Assembly (NCBI GenBank): GCA_964372275.1
Contig: CAYJRR010000199.1
Coordinates: forward strand, 1-5,083
Reading direction: 5' to 3'
DNA: 5,083 bases
DNA from: CAYJRR01 sp964372275 [NCBI: uncultured bacterium]
Lineage (GTDB): Bacteria; CAYJRR01
Shown here: positions 1 to 5,083 of the stretch, piece after piece
Layout of the letters: every line of letters starts with the position of its first letter
How positions within the stretch are numbered: the stretch's first letter is position 1
Program-made: the position numbers and the translations under genes
The notes under the pieces: generated by a model
Seen by the model: only the letters and a program-made list of their open reading frames with translations
What the model was told of the DNA's origin: nothing
Database searches by the model: none

Positions 1-746
1 TCTGCGACGTAGACGAACGAGCCGGCGACCACCGCGAGGAACGTCCCCATCGTCTCGGGCGGGATCCCGTTCCCCAGGAAGAGGTGCGCGGCGACGGCGG
101 CGATCGGCGTCAGGATCGCGATCGCCAGCGCGACGACGAAGGCGCGCGCGGTCGAGAGTCCTCCACGGAGCAGCAGCGACGCGAGCGCGATCCCTTCCGG
201 GATCTTGTGCGCCAACACGCCGAGCGAGGTTGCGGCGCCGAGCGAGACGGCCGGCGCATGACCGACGCCGAGCGCGAGCCCGTCGAACGCCGAGTGCAGC
301 GCGAACGCGACGCCGGCAATCAGCGCCAGCGGCGCCGCCGCGGGGGTTTCGTCGTTCCAGGCGTGCGCGTGCGCGGCGTGCGCCTCGGCCGGAACCGCGG
401 CATGTGCCGTCGCGGCGAGGTGCGTATCGCGGTGTCCCTGCCGCCCGAACGGTTCGTGACCGTGATGCTCGTGCGCGACGACGTGGGTCTCGAAGACGTA
501 GAGCGCGAGAAAGGCGAGCAGCGCGATCCCGGCCGCGTCCCGCCCGCCACGCTCCAACGCCTCGGGCAGCAGGTGGAGGAACGCCGCGCCGAGGATCACC
601 CCGGACGAGAAGGCGGCCAGCGGAAGCGCCCCGGCGCGGGTCCACGCGGGGCGGAGCTGCACCAACCCGACGCCGGCAAGGCTCGCCAACGCGGCGAACG
701 TGCCGGCGGCGAGCGTCTGCGCGAGGTCGGAGGTGAAGGCGGCCAT
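1..746 (-). CDS. ZIP-family divalent metal transporter, C-terminus cut by window edge
   Basis: This inner-membrane protein probably moves zinc, iron or a similar divalent cation into the cytoplasm. The frame is open from an ATG at 746 to the left edge, giving 248 residues, so only the last helices and the stop are missing (bacterial ZIP proteins are usually about 250-310 residues). Hydrophobic segments cover roughly residues 8-30, 41-60, 71-87, 138-163, 167-193, 200-223 and 232-248. The two ZIP metal-site motifs are present: HSAFDG at 151-156 and HKIPEG at 180-185. Between helices 3 and 4 lies a histidine-rich loop (11 His in residues 88-128), the usual variable metal-binding loop of this family. 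No clear Shine-Dalgarno precedes the ATG, but the N-terminus leads straight into helix 1, which supports this start. It is divergent from the Nudix gene. The family is well supported; metal specificity is not. Confidence 0.93.
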   Translation of the reverse strand, partial: MAAFTSDLAQTLAAGTFAALASLAGVGLVQLRPAWTRAGALPLAAFSSGVILGAAFLHLLPEALERGGRDAAGIALLAFLALYVFETHVVAHEHHGHEPFGRQGHRDTHLAATAHAAVPAEAHAAHAHAWNDETPAAAPLALIAGVAFALHSAFDGLALGVGHAPAVSLGAATSLGVLAHKIPEGIALASLLLRGGLSTARAFVVALAIAILTPIAAVAAHLFLGNGIPPETMGTFLAVVAGSFVYVA

Positions 747-828
747 CGGAGCGGAGAGGGCGGGGATCCTAACAGAACGCTCGCCGAGGCGCCGCGGGCT
801 TGACCCGATCGCCAAAGCCGCCGAACGT
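747..828. promoter_or_regulatory. Divergent intergenic spacer, presumed promoters for ZIP and Nudix genes
   Basis: This is the only clear intergenic gap in the window and it separates two divergent genes, so both promoters should lie here or just inside the coding ends. I found no convincing -35/-10 pair on either strand. The one less GC-rich patch is around 766-778 (atcctaacagaac), and a TTGACC occurs at 800-805 on the plus strand, too close to the Nudix start to be an ordinary -35 box. No inverted-repeat operator is evident. The promoter role is inferred from gene arrangement only. Confidence 0.35.
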
Positions 829-1257
829 GTGCGCCCGGTGGCAACGGTTCGGTCCGTTCACGTCGTCGCGGCGTTGATCGTCCGCGGCGGGAAGATCCTG
901 ATCGCGCAGCGCCCGGCCGGGAAGGCACGCGCCGGGCAGTGGGAGTTCCCCGGCGGGAAGCGGGAGGACGGGGAGTCGGCGGCGGCGGCCCTCTCGCGCG
1001 AGCTGCGCGAAGAGTTGGGGGTCGAGGCGGCGGTCGAGCCTCCGGTCGAGTCGGTGACGCACGACTATCCCGATCTGCGCGTGACGGTCGACTTCCACCC
1101 CTGCCGCCTCGCGGCGGAGGTCGAGGTGGCGCGGCGCGAGCACGCGCGCCTGGCGTGGGTCGCACCGTCGGAGCTGGCCGCGTTCGACTTCGTCGAAGCC
1201 GACCGGGAGCTTCTCCCGCGCCTCGCGGCGTGGGCGGCTTCGCGGGGCGACCGGTGA
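829..1257 (+). CDS. mutT: MutT-type Nudix hydrolase (8-oxo-dGTP diphosphatase-like)
   Basis: This cytoplasmic enzyme probably hydrolyses oxidised nucleotides such as 8-oxo-dGTP to the monophosphate, keeping them out of DNA. With the GTG start at 829 it has 142 residues, a normal length for the family. The complete Nudix box is visible at residues 43-65: G, five residues, E, seven residues, then RELREELGV. It follows the MutT-typical WEFPGGK at about 38-44. The C-terminus has the usual pattern of WV, an eLaafdF stretch and a final Leu-rich helix (about 110-136). The frame is open back to an ATG at 700, but that would run into the 5' end of the divergent ZIP gene and adds a poorly conserved-looking Arg/Ala-rich leader. 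GTG 829 or GTG 838 fits better, though neither has a visible Shine-Dalgarno. The stop overlaps the EamA start. The Nudix call is secure; true 8-oxo-dGTP specificity is inferred. Confidence 0.92.
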   Translation: MRPVATVRSVHVVAALIVRGGKILIAQRPAGKARAGQWEFPGGKREDGESAAAALSRELREELGVEAAVEPPVESVTHDYPDLRVTVDFHPCRLAAEVEVARREHARLAWVAPSELAAFDFVEADRELLPRLAAWAASRGDR

Positions 1258-2177
1258 GCGGCGCGGAGGCGCTAGACGGTCCCGGTGGAGAGGAGCGGCG
1301 CGCCACCTTCGCCGTCTCGTTCCAGACGGCGGTCTCGATCGGAACCTTCTTCATCGCCAAGGAGGCGATGCGCTCCCTTCCGCCCGGTCCGATGTTGTTG
1401 CTCCGCAGCCTCGGCGCGGTCGTTCCCCTGTGGCTCCTCGTGCGATGGCGCGGCGGGTCGGTGCCGGCCGCGCCGCGCCCCGGCGACGGCCGGAGACTGT
1501 TCGCCCTCGGCGTTCTGGGCGTGCCGCTCAACCAGGGGTGTTTCCTGCTCGGGCTCGCGCACACCAGCGCCGCGCACGCCGCGCTGCTCTACGCGCTCAC
1601 GCCGGCGCTGGTCCTCCTGATCGGCGCCGTGCGCGGGACCGAGCGGCTGTCGCCGGCGCGGGTCGGCGGGGTGGTCGCCGCGTTCGCCGGGGTGGCGCTC
1701 GTCTTGGCCGGCGCCGGCGCGGGTCCGGTGGACGACCCGGCGCACCGCGCGACGCTCGCCGGCGATTTGATCGTGCTCGCCGCGGTCGCCGCGTGGGCCG
1801 GGTACACCGCGCTTTCGAAGCCGATCGTCGAGCGGCTCGGTTCGGCACGCGCCACCTTCGCCACCTTGAGCCTCGGCGCGCTCGCCTACCTTCCGGTCGG
1901 CCTGTGGAGCGCTCGCGCGTTCGATCCGGCGGCCGTGCAGCCGATCGGCTGGATCGGCGTCGGCTGGCTGGTGCTCTTCTCCTCGACGCTCTCCTACGTC
2001 GCCTGGTACTACGCCATCCGGCGCCTCGATCCGTCGCGCGTGGCGATCTTCGTCAATTTGCAGCCGATCGGGACGGCGCTGATCTCGTGGGCGGTTCTGG
2101 GAGCGCCGCTTCCGGGAAGCTTCCTCCTGGGAGGGGCGCTGGTGCTGTCCGGAGTGCTGCTGGTGCAGCGCGGCTGA
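1254..2177 (+). CDS. EamA/DMT-superfamily transporter
   Basis: This is a predicted 10-helix inner-membrane permease of the drug/metabolite transporter superfamily, a group that mostly exports amino acids, metabolites or drugs. From the GTG at 1254 it has 307 residues, typical of the family. Two EamA repeats are visible, about residues 17-153 and 169-305. Each ends in the expected pattern: ALLYALTPALVLL (about 110-122) in the first, and the FVNLQPIGTAL stretch (about 266-276) followed by helix 10 in the second. WYYAIRRLDPS at 251-261 is also characteristic. The start is chosen because its GTGA overlaps the TGA of the Nudix gene, which suggests translational coupling; no strong Shine-Dalgarno is seen. 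The pairing with MutT has no obvious functional logic. Its last 125 bases are antisense to the end of the convergent GNAT frame. Substrate unknown. Confidence 0.94.
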   Translation: MSGAEALDGPGGEERRATFAVSFQTAVSIGTFFIAKEAMRSLPPGPMLLLRSLGAVVPLWLLVRWRGGSVPAAPRPGDGRRLFALGVLGVPLNQGCFLLGLAHTSAAHAALLYALTPALVLLIGAVRGTERLSPARVGGVVAAFAGVALVLAGAGAGPVDDPAHRATLAGDLIVLAAVAAWAGYTALSKPIVERLGSARATFATLSLGALAYLPVGLWSARAFDPAAVQPIGWIGVGWLVLFSSTLSYVAWYYAIRRLDPSRVAIFVNLQPIGTALISWAVLGAPLPGSFLLGGALVLSGVLLVQRG

Positions 2178-2676
2178 CCGCGGCGCGCCCAAGCGCGTCG
2201 GCGAGGGGCTCGAGCTCGCGGGCGAAGGTGACCAGGTCGTCCCCCGGCTTGTAGAAGTCGGGGATGTGACCGACGACGCGATACCGAACCTTTTCGTAGA
2301 AGGCGCGCGTCGAACCGTACGATTCCTGGGAGGAGGTCTCGATGCGGACGATCTTCCCGCCGCGTTCGTGGATGTCGGTCTCCATCCCGCGGATCAATTG
2401 CTTCCCGACGCCGCGGCCGCGCTGGTCGGCGCGGGTCACGATCCAGTAGAGGTCCCAGGCGGCGTCGGTCAGCGGCGCCGGACCGTAGATGGCGAATCCC
2501 ACCGGCCGGCAGTCGTCCTCCGCGAGGACGCCGAAGTACTCCCCGTCCTTCTCCTCCACCGCGGCGTCGACCAGCTCCATCGCGCAGTCGACTTCGCGCG
2601 GGGTGAATTCGCTCGTCTGGCCCAGCAGGTCAAGCAGGGAGGGACCGTCGTCGTTTCGGAGCCTTCGTAGGCGCAT
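2053..2676 (-). CDS. GNAT-family N-acetyltransferase with unusual C-terminal tail
   Basis: This cytoplasmic GCN5-related enzyme transfers an acetyl (or other acyl) group from the CoA thioester to an amine. The frame has 207 residues from the ATG at 2676. The acetyl-CoA binding motif (motif A) is seen at about 84-95 as DQRGRGVGKQLI, after the preceding beta-4 strand (WDLYWIVT, 74-81). The motif B region, SQESYGSTRAFYEKVRYRVVG, matches at 116-136. The domain appears complete by about residue 157. The last 45-50 residues are Ala/Pro/Arg-rich, and about 41 of them are antisense to the end of the EamA gene. The tail may therefore be an extension after loss of the original stop rather than a functional domain. 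A GAGG at 2685-2688 lies eight bases upstream of the ATG. The start lies 47 bases inside the end of the ATP-grasp gene, so the two are probably translated together. Substrate unknown; it may be the ATP-grasp product or its precursor. Confidence 0.92.
   Translation of the reverse strand: MRLRRLRNDDGPSLLDLLGQTSEFTPREVDCAMELVDAAVEEKDGEYFGVLAEDDCRPVGFAIYGPAPLTDAAWDLYWIVTRADQRGRGVGKQLIRGMETDIHERGGKIVRIETSSQESYGSTRAFYEKVRYRVVGHIPDFYKPGDDLVTFARELEPLADALGRAAVSRAAPAALRTAPAPLPGGSFPEAALPEPPTRSAPSRSAAN
2181..2200. terminator. Short GC hairpin just after the EamA stop
   Basis: Arms 2181-2188 and 2193-2200 form an 8-base-pair stem (one G-T wobble) closed by a CCAA loop, beginning three bases after the EamA stop. 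Its position fits a transcript end, but there is no following T-tract on either strand, and the site is also coding sequence for the convergent GNAT gene. In such GC-rich DNA a chance hairpin is quite possible, so this is only a candidate. Confidence 0.22.
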
Positions 2677-3694
2677 TGCGTTTGCCTCGTTCGAGCGCGA
2701 AGGTGACCAGCCTCTGCACCAGTTGGGGGTAGTCGAGCCCGGCCGCCTTCGCCGCCTTGGCGAAGCCGGCGTCGGGGGCGAGATCGCAGTTGGGGTTGAC
2801 GTCGATGACGAACGGTTGCCCGCGGGCGTCGACCCGTATGTCGACCCGTGCGTAGTCGCGCAGGCCCAGCGCGCGGAACGCCCCCAGCGCGGCCCGGCGG
2901 ATGCGGCGGCCGAGCGCTTCGTCGACCGTTCCGAAGCGGGGCATCGTGCTCTTGTATTCGACCGTTCTCGGATGCCACTTGGCGCGGTAGGAGATGATCC
3001 GCGGCACCCCGGGCGGCAGCGGCGAGAAGTCGATCTCCGCCAGGGGCAGGCACCGCGGCTCGGCGTCGCCGAGCACCGACACGTTGAACTCGCGCCCGTC
3101 GACGAACGCCTCGACGATCGCCGGCTGGCGGAGCTTCTTGTGGATGAAACGGACGCGCCGGCCGAGCGCCGCCCGGTCGTGCACCACCGACGAGGCCTCG
3201 ATCCCGATCGAGCCGTCCTCGCGCGCGGGCTTGACGATGGCGGGCCACGCGGGGGCGATCCGGGCGAGGTCCGACTCCGTCGCGATGCAGCCGCCCTCCG
3301 GCACCGGTACGGAGCCGGCGACCAGTGCCGCGCGCGCCTGCGACTTGTCGAGCGCCAGCCGCAGCGCGAGAGGGCCGTTGCCGGTGTAGGGCACGCGATG
3401 GGTCTCGAGGATCACCGGCACCGGGATCTCGTAGCGCGGGTCACCGCGGAGCGATTCGCAAAGATTGAAGGCGAGGTCGACCGGCTGGCGGAGTAGGTCG
3501 AACAGCGCCGGAGGTCCGTCGATCGGCGCCGCCACCACCTCGTTCCCCGGAACCGCGCGCAGCGCCGAGGCGACCGCTTCGGCGGTCCGCCGCACCCCGG
3601 CGCGGGCCTCCTCGCCGCGTTTGGGACCGCCGCCGCCGGGGCCGTAGTCGTTGTTGAAAAGGACGAAGATGCGACTCAAAGGGGCCCGTAGCAT
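2630..3694 (-). CDS. D-alanine-D-alanine ligase-like ATP-grasp enzyme
   Basis: This cytoplasmic enzyme is predicted to activate a carboxylate as an acyl phosphate using ATP and join it to an amine. From the ATG at 3694 it has 354 residues. Visible elements of the Ddl-type fold are: the FNLCES stretch at about 76-81; YTGNGPLA at 103-110 and the DK pair near 116-117; the ATP-binding loop KPAREDGSIGI at 155-165; EAFVDGREFNVSVLG at 195-209; the KWHPRTVEYKS region at about 239-249; and the metal-binding end with R283, D285, D298 and N300. The usual Glu before VN is Asp here (IDVNPN). The tail is basic. A TTG at 3718 whose TTGA overlaps the stop of the helicase gene is an alternative start. I prefer the ATG because the conserved fold begins only at about residue 8 after it. 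The combination with a downstream overlapping GNAT suggests a peptide or amino-acid ligase rather than the cell-wall Ddl. The superfamily is certain; the substrate is unknown. Confidence 0.94.
   Translation of the reverse strand: MLRAPLSRIFVLFNNDYGPGGGGPKRGEEARAGVRRTAEAVASALRAVPGNEVVAAPIDGPPALFDLLRQPVDLAFNLCESLRGDPRYEIPVPVILETHRVPYTGNGPLALRLALDKSQARAALVAGSVPVPEGGCIATESDLARIAPAWPAIVKPAREDGSIGIEASSVVHDRAALGRRVRFIHKKLRQPAIVEAFVDGREFNVSVLGDAEPRCLPLAEIDFSPLPPGVPRIISYRAKWHPRTVEYKSTMPRFGTVDEALGRRIRRAALGAFRALGLRDYARVDIRVDARGQPFVIDVNPNCDLAPDAGFAKAAKAAGLDYPQLVQRLVTFALERGKRNAPTKAPKRRRSLPA
2685..2688 (-). promoter_or_regulatory. Ribosome binding site of the GNAT gene
   Basis: On the minus strand this reads GAGG, eight bases before the ATG at 2676, inside the 3' end of the ATP-grasp gene. 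It supports the chosen GNAT start and is the only reasonably clear Shine-Dalgarno in the window. Confidence 0.5.
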
Positions 3695-3714
3695 GACGGA
3701 CTCGCCGTCTCGAA

Positions 3715-5083
3715 TCAAGGCCCCGAAGGCACGCGGAAGCCGATCTCACCGTCGATCCAGGCGAGATCGGACGCGGTCACCGGCCTTTCCACCTCTGCCG
3801 GAATCGCCAGGAGCGCAACGATGGTCGAGGCGGCGGGGAGGCGGGTGATCCGTGAAAGCGACGCGGCGTAGGCCAGGAGTTGTGGCCGGTGGTGTTCCGC
3901 GGCCGCCGGATCGGCAACGAAATCGGTCTTGTAGTCGAGAACGACGAGGCGGCCGTCCTCGATCCAGGCCAGGTCGACGATCCCCTCCAGGAGCCCGCCG
4001 TCGAGGCGAAGCGTGAACGGCCACTCGCGGAGCAGGCGGGGGGCGCGAAGGGCGCGGGCGATGGACGGAAGGGTGAGGGCATTGCGGGCCAGGCGAGCGG
4101 CGTGCTCGGCGGCGGACGGGGGGAGGCCGAGGGAGAGGGCCTCGCGGGTGGCGATGCGGGAGGCGGCGTCGGGGTCGTCGAGGTCGATTGTTTCGAGGGC
4201 GCGGTGGACGGCGGTGCCGAGGGGGAGGGAGAGGGAGGGGGGGACGGGGGGGGTGGGAAGGGAGAGGGAGCCGGAGACGGAGAGGGAGAGGGAAGGAGAA
4301 GGAAAGGAAAGGGAAGGAGGGAAGAGGGTGGAGACGGAATGGGAGCGATAGGGGCGGACGCGGGCGGCGAGGCGGGCGGCGAGGGCGGCGGCGTCGGGGT
4401 CGGGTTCGGTAACGGGTTCGGATACGGATACGGCATCGGGAGCGGCTACCGGTGCGGATACGGACTCGGCCCCGGCCCCGGTCCCGGCCCCGGATCCACT
4501 CCCACCCGCGGTCCTCCGTCTCCCGTCGATCTCCTCCAGCGCCCTCTCCAGCTCCTCGACCGGCACCCGGAACACCGGCGGGTCCCCTTCGATCGGCGTC
4601 ACCTCCACCACCTGCGCCGGGCCCCCCTCGCCGGCGGCCAGCGTCGTTCCGGCGGGGGCGGTGGCCAGGCGGGGGAAGGCGGAGGTGAGGGTCGAAAGGA
4701 ATCCTCCACCGCGCGTGGAGGTGAAGGCGGAGACGACGAGCGCGTCGCGTGCGCGCGTGGCGGCGACGTAGAGCAGGCGGAGGTCTTCGGCCTTTGCGCG
4801 TCGTTCCACGGCGTCGGCGGCGCGTTGGAAGCCGTCGGTCTCGAGGCCCTTCTCCTTCGGTCCGAAGCGCAGCTCGAGCCGGCCGGTCTCCGGATCGAGG
4901 TGGAAGCGCTCGGGTCGGGTGTGGCGCGCGGCGAGGTCCCCCAGCACCACGATCGGAAATTCGAGCCCCTTCGACGCGTGCAAGGTGAGGACGCGCACGG
5001 CGTCCCCCCCCTCCTCCAGGGTCGCCCCTTCGGCCTCCTCGCGCGCGTCGCGGATCCGTTCGGCGAGGCGGCGCGTCCAGGTG
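3715..5083 (-). CDS. AddA/RecB-like UvrD-type helicase-nuclease, N-terminus beyond window edge
   Basis: This is the C-terminal 455 residues of a superfamily 1 helicase fused to a RecB-type nuclease, which in AddAB/RecBCD complexes unwinds and resects double-strand breaks before recombination. Residues are numbered from the right edge. Helicase motif V (VRVLTLHASKGLEFP) begins at 29 and motif VI (LRLLYVAATRARD) at 101. The nuclease has GTAVH at 289-293 (H293), the EGIVD aspartate (D370), LDYKTD with D383 and K385, and QLLAY with Q401 and Y405. All expected nuclease residues are there. The linker is odd: alternating dipeptides at 197-232 and a Ser/Pro/Leu stretch at 249-288. The frame stays open through both repeats and through 8-base homopolymers, so the gene looks intact. 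The ATP-loop motifs and the start lie outside the window, as would any AddB partner. I favour AddA over RecB or a standalone relative only weakly. Confidence 0.95.
   Translation of the reverse strand, partial: TWTRRLAERIRDAREEAEGATLEEGGDAVRVLTLHASKGLEFPIVVLGDLAARHTRPERFHLDPETGRLELRFGPKEKGLETDGFQRAADAVERRAKAEDLRLLYVAATRARDALVVSAFTSTRGGGFLSTLTSAFPRLATAPAGTTLAAGEGGPAQVVEVTPIEGDPPVFRVPVEELERALEEIDGRRRTAGGSGSGAGTGAGAESVSAPVAAPDAVSVSEPVTEPDPDAAALAARLAARVRPYRSHSVSTLFPPSLSFPSPSLSLSVSGSLSLPTPPVPPSLSLPLGTAVHRALETIDLDDPDAASRIATREALSLGLPPSAAEHAARLARNALTLPSIARALRAPRLLREWPFTLRLDGGLLEGIVDLAWIEDGRLVVLDYKTDFVADPAAAEHHRPQLLAYAASLSRITRLPAASTIVALLAIPAEVERPVTASDLAWIDGEIGFRVPSGP
4219..4339 (+). repeat. 121-base polypurine, G-run-rich tract inside the helicase-nuclease gene
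   Basis: Only seven of these 121 plus-strand bases are pyrimidines (4245, 4254, 4271, 4272, 4278, 4329, 4335), and 4279-4328 is a pure 50-base purine run. It is built from degenerate GGGAGA/GGAAGG-type units and has G-runs of five to eight at 4221-4253, separated by one to three bases, which is a G-quadruplex-type pattern on the template strand. It encodes residues 249-288 of the visible protein; 33 of the 40 are Ser, Pro or Leu. It sits between SVSTL and the GTAVH nuclease motif. Confidence 0.85.
4387..4494 (+). repeat. 18-unit degenerate hexanucleotide array (NNNCGG) inside the helicase-nuclease gene
   Basis: A CGG triplet recurs every six bases from 4389 to 4491. Seventeen of 18 positions are CGG and one (4449) is CCG, with the three bases between them varying. 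On the coding strand each unit is an NCC codon followed by a GNN codon. The protein therefore alternates Ser/Ala/Thr/Pro with Gly/Ala/Val/Asp/Glu for 36 residues (197-232 of the visible part). This looks like a microsatellite expansion that has diverged, or a linker held to a fixed composition. It lies between helicase motif VI and the nuclease domain. Confidence 0.88.

Noticed and set aside
84-803. Plus-strand 239-codon open frame over the ZIP gene
   Set aside because: It is Arg/Gly/Glu-rich with no family motif, and the opposite strand encodes clear ZIP helices with HSAFDG and HKIPEG motifs. It is a high-GC antisense shadow.
700-828. Upstream extension of the Nudix gene to the ATG at 700
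   Set aside because: It would overlap the first 47 bases of the divergent ZIP gene and consume the whole promoter spacer. The extra 43 residues resemble no Nudix N-terminus.
596-1564. Minus-strand 322-codon open frame crossing the ZIP start, Nudix and EamA genes
   Set aside because: It is Pro/Arg/Ser-rich, low-complexity, spans three real genes and has no recognisable domain.
1272-2192. Minus-strand 306-codon frame opposite EamA
   Set aside because: Its highly charged Arg/Glu/Gln composition mirrors hydrophobic EamA codons read antisense, and there is no domain motif.
2489-3496. Plus-strand 335-codon frame opposite the ATP-grasp and GNAT genes
   Set aside because: It has no motif and unnatural Arg/Asp/Val-rich composition, while the minus strand carries unmistakable ATP-grasp and GNAT signatures.
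4013-4412. Plus-strand Arg/Gly/Glu-rich frames over the polypurine tract
   Set aside because: They are translations of the purine repeat on the non-coding strand; the real frame is the nuclease domain on the minus strand.
4219-4494. CRISPR array or intergenic satellite
   Set aside because: There are no repeat-spacer units, and the minus-strand coding frame stays open through both tracts between helicase and nuclease motifs.
4703-4721. Perfect 7-base inverted repeat (CCTCCAC / GTGGAGG, 5-base loop)
   Set aside because: It lies within conserved coding sequence, and stems this short are expected by chance in 5 kb of GC-rich DNA.

Overview
The window is very GC-rich with GC-saturated third codon positions, so long antisense open frames are common. 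It holds six protein-coding genes packed almost without gaps. This suits a high-GC bacterium with compact operons, for example one from Myxococcota, Acidobacteriota, Planctomycetota or a related uncultured phylum. No marker here allows a firmer assignment. I see no rRNA, tRNA, CRISPR array, insertion sequence or phage gene.

Layout, left to right. (1) The left edge cuts a minus-strand ZIP-family metal transporter; its start is at 746 and its C-terminus lies outside the window. (2) After an 82-base divergent spacer, a plus-strand pair follows: a MutT-type Nudix hydrolase and an EamA/DMT-type 10-helix transporter, joined by a four-base GTGA stop/start overlap. (3) A minus-strand run fills the right half. 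In transcription order it is an AddA/RecB-like helicase-nuclease (its start lies beyond the right edge), a D-Ala-D-Ala-ligase-like ATP-grasp enzyme, and a GNAT acetyltransferase. Each junction is close or overlapping, so the three are probably co-transcribed. The GNAT frame runs 125 bases into the convergent EamA gene.

Function. The MutT enzyme (nucleotide-pool cleaning) and the helicase-nuclease (double-strand-break processing) are genome maintenance. The ZIP and EamA proteins are membrane transporters. The ATP-grasp and GNAT genes overlap by 47 bases and look like a two-step module that ligates and N-acylates an amino acid or peptide. Their substrate cannot be read from the sequence.

Most notable. 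Nothing here is clearly a new system. The strongest unusual signal is in the helicase-nuclease gene, between the helicase core and the nuclease site. An 18-unit array with exact 6-base periodicity encodes alternating small and Gly/Ala/Val/Asp/Glu residues. Close beside it a 121-base, almost pure polypurine tract encodes a Ser/Pro/Leu stretch. The ATP-grasp/GNAT pair is the best candidate for uncharacterised biochemistry.
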